Part shown: piece by piece, positions 36,658-44,532 of the stretch
Layout: every line of letters begins with the position of its first letter
How positions within the stretch are numbered: position 1 is the first letter of the stretch
Assembly (NCBI GenBank): GCA_000023725.1
Contig: CP001673.1
Coordinates: 692,342-756,341 of the forward strand
Origin: Flavobacteriaceae bacterium 3519-10
Lineage (GTDB): Bacteria > Bacteroidota > Bacteroidia > Flavobacteriales > Weeksellaceae
Direction of reading: 5' to 3'
Length of the DNA stretch: 64,000 nt
Translations under genes and position numbers: made by a program
Notes under the pieces: model-generated
What the model was told of the DNA's origin: nothing
Databases searched by the model: none
Seen by the model: only the letters and a program-made list of their open reading frames with translations

Positions 36658-38393
36658 TGAAACAACTTTTCGTTTTATTTCTGCTGGTTTGTGCAAATGT
36701 GTTTGGGCAGATCAACACGCGTCCGAATGATCCTTTGGTTAAAGATCCGTTCTTTAACGCTTCGCAATCCGCGCCGCCCGGCCAGAAAGTGAGACTCATC
36801 CATTCAGATTTCTTCCAGAAATCGCTCGACAGATACAATGGAAACCCATTTTTCTCGGGTAACGTTCAGTTCGAGCAGCAGGGTTCGGTACTTTTTGCAG
36901 ATGAGGTTATTTTCTATGAGAAAGAAAACTTTGTAAAGGCCATTGGCAATGTAAAGCTGCAGAATGCCGACGGCTCCGTAATTACCGCCGGTGAAATGGA
37001 GTACGACGGCAACACCCAGAAAGGTATCGCTAAGAAAAATGTAATTCTAACCGACCCGCGACAGACCATCAAGACTGAAACACTCTATTACGACCGTATC
37101 GCGAATGTCGCTTACTTCAATACCGGCGGAACTATTTCCGATGCTACCAACGTGATGTACACGCGCTCGGCAACCTACGATCTCACCTCAAGAATGATCG
37201 ATTTTACCGGAAATGTAAAAATCAACAACCCAGATTATACGGTAGAAGGCAGCAATATCAAGCAAAACCAAAATACCAACACAGCCGATTTTTTCGGGCC
37301 TACCACCATTACGAATAAACAGAATCCTTCAAACCTCATTTACACCGAGCGCGGTTCATATAACATGAATTCGAAAGAAGTGTATTTAAAGAAGAATTCG
37401 CGGATCAATTATAACGGCAAAATCCTCACCGGCGACGATATGTATTTCAATCAGATCACTGGTTTCGGGACGGCTAAAGGGAATGTCACGCTTCGCGATC
37501 CTGCCGAGAACCGCTATATGAAAGGCGGCTATGGCGAGATTTACGAAAAGAAAGACTCCGCGATGATGACCGAAAGACCCTATGCGGTGAAGATTCTCGA
37601 GAAAGATTCGATGTACTTTTCTGCACAGCGTATTTTAGCTTACCAGCAGACAGATGCCGCGGATCCTACGAAGAAAAAAAGTTTTCTGCGTGCTTTCCGG
37701 AAGTCGCGCATGTACAAATCGAACATACAGGTGCGGGCAGATTCTTTGAGTTTTAATGAAACCGACGGTATCATGCATCTTTTCGGCAAACCGATCGCCT
37801 GGAGTGGTGAAAAACAGGTGACCGGCGATAAGATAGAAGCTTATTTCGATACCGAAAATGAGTTTATTGATTCGCTGAAAGTCGTTGGCAACGCCTTCGC
37901 GATCAGCAAGGCAGATTCGCTTAACCTAAAAGACGAATTCAACCAGATTAAAGGCAAACTGATGACGGTTTACTATAAAGATAACAAGGTGAATTTGGCC
38001 AAAGTCATCGGCAACGCACAAGCCATAACTTACGCCGACGATCAGAACGAAAAGACCAAAGAAGTCGAAAGAATCGGAGTTGCACTTTCAACGTGTGGAA
38101 CGATCGAAGCTGAGTTCGAAGAGAATAAAGTGCAGATTATTTCGTGCAATGTCGGTGCCAATACAGACGTCTATCCGATGAGTAAAATTTCGCGTGAGAA
38201 ACGCTTTTTCCCAGATTTCAACTGGAATACGAAAGACCGCCTCAAACGTTGGGAAGACATCTTCCTCGATTCGCCGGGCTACGAAGAAACGCAGTACGAA
38301 TCCGCGGACACACTGTATAACCAGGCGCAGAAAGCAATCGACGAAGCTAAAGCTAAGGAAGAAGCGAAGAAGCCGAAACGCGTACGGAAATAA
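36657..38393 (+). CDS. OstA/LptA-like exported protein
   Basis: 578 residues with a signal peptide (about 1-17, ending NVFGQ) and repeated OstA-like beta-jellyroll units (FSGNVQFEQQGSVLFADEV, AIGNVKLQNADG, TGNVKINNPDYTVEG, AKGNVTLRDPAENRYM), the fold used by LptA/LptD to carry lipopolysaccharide across the periplasm. It is larger than LptA and has no barrel, as in the OstA-like proteins of flavobacteria. A Lys/Glu-rich C-terminus follows. It overlaps the Fur-family gene by one base. Confidence 0.85.
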   Translation: MKQLFVLFLLVCANVFGQINTRPNDPLVKDPFFNASQSAPPGQKVRLIHSDFFQKSLDRYNGNPFFSGNVQFEQQGSVLFADEVIFYEKENFVKAIGNVKLQNADGSVITAGEMEYDGNTQKGIAKKNVILTDPRQTIKTETLYYDRIANVAYFNTGGTISDATNVMYTRSATYDLTSRMIDFTGNVKINNPDYTVEGSNIKQNQNTNTADFFGPTTITNKQNPSNLIYTERGSYNMNSKEVYLKKNSRINYNGKILTGDDMYFNQITGFGTAKGNVTLRDPAENRYMKGGYGEIYEKKDSAMMTERPYAVKILEKDSMYFSAQRILAYQQTDAADPTKKKSFLRAFRKSRMYKSNIQVRADSLSFNETDGIMHLFGKPIAWSGEKQVTGDKIEAYFDTENEFIDSLKVVGNAFAISKADSLNLKDEFNQIKGKLMTVYYKDNKVNLAKVIGNAQAITYADDQNEKTKEVERIGVALSTCGTIEAEFEENKVQIISCNVGANTDVYPMSKISREKRFFPDFNWNTKDRLKRWEDIFLDSPGYEETQYESADTLYNQAQKAIDEAKAKEEAKKPKRVRK

Positions 38394-38400
38394 TTTTATT

Positions 38401-38482
38401 TGGGCGCCTTTTCCGTCCTCCGTTCCCGCTTTTTTTCTCGTCGTGCCTCCTCGCAAAAAGAGCTCCACTCAGGCCGGGGCGC
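38401..38482. repeat. GC-rich intergenic repeat-like element D
   Basis: Starts GGGCGCCTTTTCCG and ends near GGGGCGCGGG, with a T-run and an A-run in the middle (CTTTTTTTC ... AAAAAGAG) that can pair. The layout is like mosaic repeat copies A-C, but sequence identity is low, so it is listed separately. It follows the OstA-like gene directly and borders an AT-rich island. Confidence 0.45.
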
Positions 38483-38640
38483 GGGAGTTAACGCTAAACA
38501 ATGTCATCCGCATGAACTTAAAGTTCTGGGGAACCCTTTAATAAATTATTTTTTGAGATATAATTAGATGCATTTTAAATTAAACGTTCTAAATAAATCC
38601 GATAGGTTTTGCTATTTGAAGATTTAACTGCTAATTTTTT

Positions 38641-39210
38641 ATGATAAGAAAAAGTTTAATTATTCATATGCTCCTGATATTGTTTGTATCAGCGTCTGTG
38701 AGCGCGCAGAATTTAGAACAAAAGTATAGTAAGTTAATCAAGGAATCTACTTCCACAATTCAAAACAAAGAACTTTCTAAAAAATACCTTGTGTTGATTG
38801 ATTATTCTATTTTCTCAGGGAAGAAACGTATGTTTATATACGATATACGTAAAAAGAAATTTGTAGATTCTTTCATGGTAATGCATGGGAACCCCAGAGG
38901 GAAAAGAACCGCAACAGTTAGATACAGCAATCAGCCCAAAAGCGCTTTATCATCTAAAGGCAGATATATTATAGACGCTAAATTAACTAGAAGTAATAAT
39001 TTTATCGCAAAATATAATCTTAAAGGAATTGATGCCACAAACAGTAACGCTTTTCGCAGAAAAATTGTGATTCATTATTCAAAACATGTACCTTTAATTG
39101 AAACGTCCAAACCTATCGTAAATAGTAGGGGATGTCCGGCAATTTCCTGGTTATCTTTTATTAAACTGAACTCATATATCCAGGGTCCAACTTTACTTGT
39201 CGTTATCTAA
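38641..39210 (+). CDS. Murein L,D-transpeptidase catalytic domain family protein (YkuD_2 type)
   Basis: 189 residues with a signal peptide (about 1-22, ending SVSAQ). The catalytic block SRGCPAIS (nucleophile Cys) and the upstream MHGNPRGKRTATVRYSN and IHYS segments match the YkuD_2 subgroup of L,D-transpeptidase-like proteins, which act on peptidoglycan in the periplasm. The gene is clearly more AT-rich, in codons and flanks, than its neighbours and lies between repeat D and the GTTCC hairpin pair, so recent acquisition is possible. No promoter box of the usual form was seen. Confidence 0.82.
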   Translation: MIRKSLIIHMLLILFVSASVSAQNLEQKYSKLIKESTSTIQNKELSKKYLVLIDYSIFSGKKRMFIYDIRKKKFVDSFMVMHGNPRGKRTATVRYSNQPKSALSSKGRYIIDAKLTRSNNFIAKYNLKGIDATNSNAFRRKIVIHYSKHVPLIETSKPIVNSRGCPAISWLSFIKLNSYIQGPTLLVVI

Positions 39211-39298
39211 TTAAATTTTTCCGGTTTATCGAACACTTTATAATTTGTCTCTTATTAGTTGATTTACTGAGTGATTCCTGCATTCGAGCCCAACCGGG

Positions 39299-39362
39299 CC
39301 GTTCCGTAGGAACGGAATCTGTGTAGAAAACAGAATAAACTGGCGGCGTTCCGTAGGAACGC
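39299..39362. repeat. Tandem pair of perfect GTTCC-GTA-GGAAC hairpins
   Basis: CCGTTCCGTAGGAACGG (39299-39315) and GCGTTCCGTAGGAACGC (39346-39362) are two perfect hairpins with a 3-base GTA loop, 30 bp apart. The spacer contains TGTGTAGAAAA. This resembles short palindromic extragenic repeats found widely in Bacteroidota. There is no T-run, so it is not a normal terminator. Confidence 0.75.
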
Positions 39363-39371
39363 TATCTTTCT

Positions 39372-39379
39372 TAAATTTG
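39372..39379 (+). promoter_or_regulatory. -7 promoter box of the class III aminotransferase gene
   Basis: TAAATTTG, 14 bases before the ATG and ten bases after the last hairpin arm. Confidence 0.6.
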
Positions 39380-39393
39380 CGCAAACTAAATAA

Positions 39394-40572
39394 ATGCATT
39401 CAGATTTCTTTAAATACCAGGCACAAACTACGCAATTTGCCGCAGGCTTCGAAGTAGAAAAAGCCGAAGGAAGCTATATCTACGGCAAAGACGGCAGAAA
39501 ATACCTTGATTTTGTAGCCGGAGTTTCCGCCAATACACTGGGCCATTCGCATCCTAAAATCGTGGAAGCCATAAAAACGCAGGCCGAAAAGTACCTGCAC
39601 GTAATGGTTTACGGAGAATACGCGCAGGAAATGCCCGTTAAATTATGTAAACTCTTAGCTGAAGCAACGCCCGAGCCTCTCGAAGTAACTTATCTCGTCA
39701 ACTCAGGTGCAGAAGCAATCGACGGCAGTTTAAAACTGGCAAAGCGATACACAGGCAGAGAAGAAATCATTTCCTTTAAAAATTCGTATCACGGAAATAC
39801 GCACGGCGCCTTGTCGGTTTCGGGGAATGAATATCACAAGCGTGAATTCCGGCCTTTGCTTCCAATGGTGAGTTTTATTGAATTTAACTGGGTTCCTGAC
39901 CTCGAAAAAATTACTGATAAAACTTCCTGTGTACTGCTTGAAACCATTCAGGGCGCTGCAGGATTTCTAGTTTCTGAAAACGGTTATCTGAAAAAACTGA
40001 AATCGCGGTGCGAAGAAGTGGGTGCTTTGTTGATTTTAGATGAAATTCAGCCGGGTTTTGGAAGAACAGGAAAGTTGTTTGCTTTCGAACATTATGGCAT
40101 CGTGCCGGATATCCTCGTGATGGGAAAAGGCATGGGCGGCGGTGTTCCGGTCGGCGCATTTATGAGTTCGCGGAAGATTATGGAGACACTTTCGCATTCA
40201 CCTAAGCTTGGCCACATCACCACTTTTGGAGGAAATCCGCTGATTGCCGCAGCAAGTTACGCGACGCTTAAAGAAGTTTTAGAAAGCGGTCTTATGAATG
40301 AGGTGGACGAAAAAGAAAAGCTCTTCCGTGAACTTCTGGTACATCCTAAAATAAAGAACATCAACGGCCGCGGACTGATGCTCGCCGTGAATCTTGGCAG
40401 TCCAGAATTCACTTTGAATGTAGCCAAACGCTCCATGGAAAAAGGCCTCGTGGTTTTCTGGCAGCTGTATAAAAACGAATATTTAAGAATTTCGCCACCG
40501 CTAACACTGTCGTTGGATGAGATCCACGAGGGTTGCCAGATCATCCTGCAGGTTCTTGATGAAACTGTCTGA
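39394..40572 (+). CDS. Class III PLP-dependent aminotransferase
   Basis: 392 residues, fold type I, acetylornithine/ornithine-aminotransferase-like subgroup. Seen: GKYLDFVAGVSANTLGHSHP-type opening, NSGAEAIDGSLKLAKRYTGR, YHGNTHGALS, LDEIQPGFGRTGKLFAFEH, and MGKGMGGGVPVGAF with the PLP lysine. The amino donor and acceptor cannot be read from sequence; no arginine or lysine pathway genes are adjacent. It stands alone after the hairpin repeats. Confidence 0.88.
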   Translation: MHSDFFKYQAQTTQFAAGFEVEKAEGSYIYGKDGRKYLDFVAGVSANTLGHSHPKIVEAIKTQAEKYLHVMVYGEYAQEMPVKLCKLLAEATPEPLEVTYLVNSGAEAIDGSLKLAKRYTGREEIISFKNSYHGNTHGALSVSGNEYHKREFRPLLPMVSFIEFNWVPDLEKITDKTSCVLLETIQGAAGFLVSENGYLKKLKSRCEEVGALLILDEIQPGFGRTGKLFAFEHYGIVPDILVMGKGMGGGVPVGAFMSSRKIMETLSHSPKLGHITTFGGNPLIAAASYATLKEVLESGLMNEVDEKEKLFRELLVHPKIKNINGRGLMLAVNLGSPEFTLNVAKRSMEKGLVVFWQLYKNEYLRISPPLTLSLDEIHEGCQIILQVLDETV

Positions 40573-40603
40573 TTCCGTTCGGAAAAAAAAATTCTGAACT
40601 TAT

Positions 40604-40685
40604 AGCCACGATCGCAGCGGCATCCTTTTTTGGTAGCTGAGGTTCTGGAAGCTTCCAAGAAAGATACAGCGGAGAGCGGGTATTA
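40604..40685 (-). repeat. Mosaic intergenic repeat copy B
   Basis: Reverse-complemented relative to copy A: GATCGCAGCGGCATCC at one end and GATACAGCGGAGAGCGGG at the other, with TTTTTTGG / CCAAGAAA inner arms and a GGAAGCTTCC palindrome. The blocks match copy A end to end apart from a longer centre. Confidence 0.7.
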
Positions 40686-40748
40686 GGGTGGCAGAAAACG
40701 CTTTCTACGTTGCTCCTCAATTGCCGTATTTTTTACGCTGCTTTGTTG

Positions 40749-40771
40749 CATATATAAATAATTAATTTATA
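40749..40771. repeat. AT-rich 9-bp inverted repeat before the START-like gene
   Basis: TATATAAAT and ATTTATATA separated by five bases, 32 bases before the ATG. It could be a promoter-associated site; function unknown. Confidence 0.35.
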
Positions 40772-40802
40772 TATTGCGGCACAATAAAAAACAGGGAGCG
40801 AT

Positions 40803-41189
40803 ATGGCGAAAACGAAGGTGCAATACGAATTTCCAATGCACTGTCAGTCGGAGATTTTATATGAGTATATGGCAAGTGCAGAGGGACTTTCTGAGTGGTT
40901 TGCTGATGAAGTTCTGGAGAAAGGCGACGATTTTTTCTTCAGCTGGAACAGCGGGCCGGCCGAAAAAGCCACGCTGATCCGTTACAAACCCGAAAGTTTT
41001 GTGCGTTTCCGATGGGAAGAGGATGAAGGGACCAAAAATTTCTTCGAAATGACGATCGCGATTGATGACATCACCGAAGACCTTTCACTAAATGTAACTG
41101 ATTTCTGCGATCCCGGAGATGAAGATGAAAACCAGCTCTACTGGGAAAATCTGATCGAAAACCTTAAAATTAAACTGGGCGCCTCATAA
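40803..41189 (+). CDS. START-like domain protein (SRPBCC fold)
   Basis: 128 residues, acidic. The whole length matches the small START-like proteins of Bacteroidota: MHCQSEILYEYMASAEGLSEWF, FFSWNSGPAEKATL, FVRFRWEEDEGTKNFFEM. A hydrophobic ligand pocket is expected from the helix-grip fold; the ligand is unknown. A hairpin terminator lies between this gene and the next one, so it is probably monocistronic. Confidence 0.8.
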   Translation: MAKTKVQYEFPMHCQSEILYEYMASAEGLSEWFADEVLEKGDDFFFSWNSGPAEKATLIRYKPESFVRFRWEEDEGTKNFFEMTIAIDDITEDLSLNVTDFCDPGDEDENQLYWENLIENLKIKLGAS

Positions 41190-41213
41190 GCGCTGCATTT
41201 TCCGATAAACTTG

Positions 41214-41242
41214 ATGAACGATTTTTTCGTTCATTATTTTTT
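41214..41242 (+). terminator. Terminator after the START-like gene
   Basis: ATGAACG-ATTTTTT-CGTTCAT followed by T-rich bases. Confidence 0.75.
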
Positions 41243-41259
41243 TAAATAAAACGTAAATT

Positions 41260-42060
41260 TTGGATCATTTTCAATTTCATTCCGGCGATTTTCAGCCGCA
41301 CAACCGCGCTTTTCTGCATGGTGATGTGGTGAGAGTTTCGTTTTTCGTGCGCGAAGCAAAGCTCATAATGGCCGAAGAATCATACTTTTTTCTAATGGCA
41401 TCGATGCGTAAGATGCGCATGAACATACCGCTGAGTTATACGCTTGAGTTTTTTGAGCAGCTGCTTTCTGCAAAGGTGCTGTCAAACGGTATCTCAGAGG
41501 CGGTAGTGACATTACACGTTTACCGCGGTTTCGGGCCCGCACTTGAAAAAGCAGAAGTTTCATTTTTTGCTGAAATAAAGCTGGGCGATGTGTTGCAAAT
41601 CCGTGAAGCCATCGAGATGGATCTTGTGAAAGAAATTAACGTCAACACAAATCTTTTAAGCAATATCCGCGTGCATTGCCCCGAGAATATCTATGCAGAA
41701 ATCTACGCCAGAGAGAACGATCTTGATGATGTGATTTTGCTTAATCCGAACAGAAGAATTGCGCGCAGCATTTACGGTAATCTCCTGTTTCTGCAGGATC
41801 ATGTGATTAAAATCCCAAAACAGTCGGAAGGTGCTTATATTTCTCCACTCATGGAGAATTTGGTTACTTTTCTGCACAAAAAACAGCTTGCCGAAATTCA
41901 GGAGGTTGAGATGATCGCATTTGAATCCCAAAAAGCTGATGAAATTCTGATGCTGTCCGACGAAAAAGGAATCTTCCCGCTAAGAAAAATCAGGAACAAG
42001 ACTTTTGATTTTGAGAGATTCAGCGGTTTTGTGGAGCAGTGGCGCAGCAGTTTCGCATAA
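41260..42060 (+). CDS. Class IV aminotransferase-fold protein, apparently lacking the PLP lysine
   Basis: 266 residues resembling PabC/branched-chain aminotransferases: NRAFLHGD opening, AEIYARENDLDDVILLN centre and ADEILMLSDEKGIFPLRKI end. Where PabC has GIKHLN with the PLP lysine, this protein has NIRVHCPE, and the following Glu of the ExxxxN motif is also absent (ARSIYGN). It is therefore likely inactive as an aminotransferase or uses different chemistry. A TTG start at 41260 is the only available start; an in-frame stop lies two codons upstream. Role unknown. Confidence 0.7.
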   Translation: MDHFQFHSGDFQPHNRAFLHGDVVRVSFFVREAKLIMAEESYFFLMASMRKMRMNIPLSYTLEFFEQLLSAKVLSNGISEAVVTLHVYRGFGPALEKAEVSFFAEIKLGDVLQIREAIEMDLVKEINVNTNLLSNIRVHCPENIYAEIYARENDLDDVILLNPNRRIARSIYGNLLFLQDHVIKIPKQSEGAYISPLMENLVTFLHKKQLAEIQEVEMIAFESQKADEILMLSDEKGIFPLRKIRNKTFDFERFSGFVEQWRSSFA

Positions 42061-42207
42061 TTGGCAAACCCGATAAACAACCTTTAAAGAAAAGTCAGTT
42101 ACCGGGTTTTAGTTTGTGTGAGTGTACCATAAAAACGGCGCTGTTGCGCTTAAATTATTTCGGTCTCTATTAAAGTTTTGTTAAAGTTCGGCAAGCCTGT
42201 TCAGCAC

Positions 42208-42756
42208 TCAGTTCATCGAAAGATCTTCGGGCGCGTTGGCCCAAAGCAGAAATTCGCCGCCCAGATTCTGCATAATGTTTTTCCACAGGCTGTGGTCGGT
42301 GGGTAAGGTATAATCGAGGTTATAGACATCTACTACAGTCCAGAGTTTGCGTCGGATCTCGTTCTCAAGCTGACCGGGCGCCCAGCCGGAATAACCCGAA
42401 AACACTTTGATGTCTTCCGCCGAAAGCCGCCCTTCGATAATTGCAGCAACCACGTTTTCGATGTCTTCGGTAAGATAAAACCCATCATTGATCTCCGAAA
42501 AACTTTCAGTTACTTTTTCGCCTTTATTAATGAAGAAAATCTTGTCGTTTTCCACAGGGCCGCCTTCGTACACATCCACTCTAAAACCGAAGATATTGAG
42601 CAGCCGTGCGCTCATATTCTGGTTTTTTTTGTTAAGAATAAGTCCGAACGCGCCTTCAGCATTATGATCAATCACCAGGACGACCGAACGCGAAAAGATG
42701 TCGCCTGAAATATCGGGAGTGGAAATTATAATTTTACCTTTGTAGGAATAGTTCAT
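42208..42756 (-). CDS. YqgE/AlgH family protein
   Basis: 182 residues. Family features: GKIIISTPDISGDIFSRSVVLV, GAFGLILNKK, VYEGGPVENDKIFFI and GYSGWAPGQLENEI. Cytoplasmic protein of unknown biochemical role; AlgH was linked to alginate regulation in Pseudomonas. The ATG at 42756 is used (a GTG one codon earlier is possible). Its start lies 51 bp from that of divergent pdxH. Confidence 0.9.
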   Translation of the reverse strand: MNYSYKGKIIISTPDISGDIFSRSVVLVIDHNAEGAFGLILNKKNQNMSARLLNIFGFRVDVYEGGPVENDKIFFINKGEKVTESFSEINDGFYLTEDIENVVAAIIEGRLSAEDIKVFSGYSGWAPGQLENEIRRKLWTVVDVYNLDYTLPTDHSLWKNIMQNLGGEFLLWANAPEDLSMN

Positions 42757-42807
42757 CACTGATGGAGGTTTAAGGAGAACCTATAACCAAAAGTAATAAA
42801 AAATTAG

Positions 42808-43452
42808 ATGGAAAACCTGCACGATAAGCGAAAAAATTACGAAAAATCGGAACTTCTGGAACATCAGATAAAGGAAAACCCGATGGAGCAGTTCAGAAAC
42901 TGGTACCTCGAAGCGCAGGATAATCCGGGTATTTACGAGGCAAATGCGATGGCGGTTTCAACGCTAGAAGCCGACGGCTGTCCGCGCACCCGAATGGTTT
43001 TGCTTAAATCTTACACCTGGGAAGGTTTCGTCTTCTACACTAACTACGAGAGTAGGAAAGGCAGGGCGATTGAGACAAATCCGAAGGCGTGTCTGCATTT
43101 TTTCTGGCCCAATATGGAACGGCAGATCATCATAAAAGCAAACCTTGTAAAAATTGCCGCAAATCTGAGCGACGGTTACTTCGATTCCCGGCCCAAAGGC
43201 AGCCAGCTGGGCGCCGTAGTTTCTCCCCAAAGCCAGATCATCCCGGATCGCAATTATCTTGAAGATAAGCTGAAAGTTCTGGAGCGCGAATTCGATGGAA
43301 AAGAGGTTCCACGCCCTGATAACTGGGGTGGTTACATCGCAAAGCCTTATGAAATAGAGTTCTGGCAGGGCCGGCCCAACCGCCTGCACGACCGCATTCT
43401 GTATGAACTGCAGCCAGATTTCGACTGGAAAATCTCGCGGCTTGCGCCCTGA
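42808..43452 (+). CDS. pdxH: Pyridoxamine 5'-phosphate oxidase
   Basis: FMN enzyme forming pyridoxal phosphate; 214 residues is standard. Seen: PMEQFRNWYLEA, ANAMAVSTLEADGCPRTRMVLLK, FVFYTNYESRKGRAIETNP, SRPKGSQLGAVVSPQS, and a PYEIEFWQGRPNRLHDR C-terminal active-site block. Its product supplies the PLP enzymes nearby only in a general sense. Convergent with hupB-like HU. Confidence 0.95.
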   Translation: MENLHDKRKNYEKSELLEHQIKENPMEQFRNWYLEAQDNPGIYEANAMAVSTLEADGCPRTRMVLLKSYTWEGFVFYTNYESRKGRAIETNPKACLHFFWPNMERQIIIKANLVKIAANLSDGYFDSRPKGSQLGAVVSPQSQIIPDRNYLEDKLKVLEREFDGKEVPRPDNWGGYIAKPYEIEFWQGRPNRLHDRILYELQPDFDWKISRLAP

Positions 43453-43481
43453 CGTCAAAACGAAATAACATATTATAAAGC

Positions 43482-43512
43482 CACAAAAAAAACCTCACAA
43501 TCTGTGAGGTTT
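43482..43512 (-). terminator. Terminator of the HU gene
   Basis: On the minus strand AAACCTCACA / TGTGAGGTTT with a 3-base loop and a T-run. Confidence 0.85.
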
Positions 43513-43536
43513 AAATCTTGTGGGATAACCGATGGA

Positions 43537-43827
43537 TTATTTTTTCTTTCCACCCATTACTGAACCAGCTAAATCAGCGCCTGCTTTGAACTTGGCAACA
43601 GTTTTTGCAGCGATTTTGATTGGTTTTTTAGTTGCAGGGTTAATACCTTGGCGTGCAGCTCTTTCAGCTACTGAAAAAGTACCAAATCCTACTAATGAAA
43701 CCTTACCGTCTTTCTGCGATAAAGTTGCAGTAACATTCGAGATGAATGATTCCAAAGCTGCTTTTGCAGCTACTTTTGTAATGCCGGCATCGTTTGCCAT
43801 TGCGTCGATCAGTTCAGACTTGTTCAT
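43537..43827 (-). CDS. HU family DNA-binding protein
   Basis: A 96-residue histone-like protein. MNKSELIDAMANDAGITKVAAKAALE and LVGFGTFSVAERAARQGINP with the beta-arm PATKKPIKI are diagnostic. A GGKKK tail closes it. It bends and compacts DNA in the nucleoid. A well-formed promoter lies upstream. Confidence 0.95.
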   Translation of the reverse strand: MNKSELIDAMANDAGITKVAAKAALESFISNVTATLSQKDGKVSLVGFGTFSVAERAARQGINPATKKPIKIAAKTVAKFKAGADLAGSVMGGKKK

Positions 43828-43860
43828 AATAATATTATTAAGTTTGTTTTGTAATTAGGG

Positions 43861-43891
43861 CAAATATAAAACAATTTTCAAATTGCGCAAA
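43861..43891 (-). promoter_or_regulatory. HU gene promoter (-33 TTTG / -7 TATATTTG)
   Basis: On the minus strand TTTG (43888-43891) and TATATTTG (43861-43868) are separated by 19 bp, matching the Bacteroidota consensus spacing. This is the best-formed promoter in the window. Confidence 0.8.
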
Positions 43892-44143
43892 TTTTTTACA
43901 CATATTTAAATAAAAATTGATTTAAAGCCCAAATTTAACGCAAACTCATTAATTCAGGATTTTGTAATTCATCGCAGTTTGCGCGCAACATAATCTTAAC
44001 AAATCCTTTTGCTATCTATCATTTTTCACAATGCGATGTATGAGATTCTGTTTTGCGAATTACATAAAAACAGGTTCCTCATTTTATTTTTTTGCGGGTT
44101 GTATTAATGCAAGTTTTTTGGAATCCATTCTGATTAAAATAAT

Positions 44144-44151
44144 TAAATTTG
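44144..44151 (+). promoter_or_regulatory. -7 promoter box of panD
   Basis: TAAATTTG ending four bases before the ATG, so the transcript would be leaderless or nearly so. A TTTTTTG stretch at 44114-44120 could be the -33 element. Confidence 0.65.
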
Positions 44152-44155
44152 CGCC

Positions 44156-44506
44156 ATGTTAATTGAAGTTTTTAAATCGAAGATTCACCGTGTACACGTC
44201 ACCGAATCTGATCTTAACTATATTGGAAGTATTACGATTGATGAGGATCTCCTCGAAGCCTCGGGAATTATCGTAGGCGAACGTGTTTTCATCGTAAATG
44301 TGAACAATGGCGAACGTTTCGATACCTACGCGATTAAAGGAAAAAGAAAATCCGGCGAGGTCTGTCTCAACGGCCCGGCCGCGCGAAGGGTGCAGAAAGG
44401 CGACATCATCATCATTATTGCTTATGCACAGATGACGCCAGAGGAAGCGCAGCATTTCCAGCCTAAAATTATCTTTCCGGACGAGAAGACCAATCTTCTC
44501 ACCTGA
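44156..44506 (+). CDS. panD: Aspartate 1-decarboxylase
   Basis: Makes beta-alanine for pantothenate and CoA. 116 residues. The self-cleavage site G24-S25 is seen in [13 protein letters not shown], which generates the pyruvoyl group; [21 protein letters not shown] and [12 protein letters not shown] are typical. The flippase-like gene follows after 26 bp. No panB or panC gene is in the window. Confidence 0.95.
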   Translation: MLIEVFKSKIHRVHVTESDLNYIGSITIDEDLLEASGIIVGERVFIVNVNNGERFDTYAIKGKRKSGEVCLNGPAARRVQKGDIIIIIAYAQMTPEEAQHFQPKIIFPDEKTNLLT

Positions 44507-44532
44507 ATTTCCTCCTAAAAAAATACAATCTT

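Larger units (their letters stand above)
43828..44155. other. AT-rich intergenic region between HU and panD
   Basis: 328 bases without a coding frame. It holds the HU promoter at the left and the panD promoter at the right. No other conserved element or RNA gene was recognised in between. Confidence 0.6.

Noticed and set aside
39299..39362. Rho-independent terminators
   Set aside because: The hairpins are strong but neither is followed by a T-run, and no gene ends directly before them.
42061..42207. Possible terminator or small RNA after the class IV aminotransferase-like gene
   Set aside because: AACCCG / CGGGTT can pair but over a long loop and without a convincing T-run.
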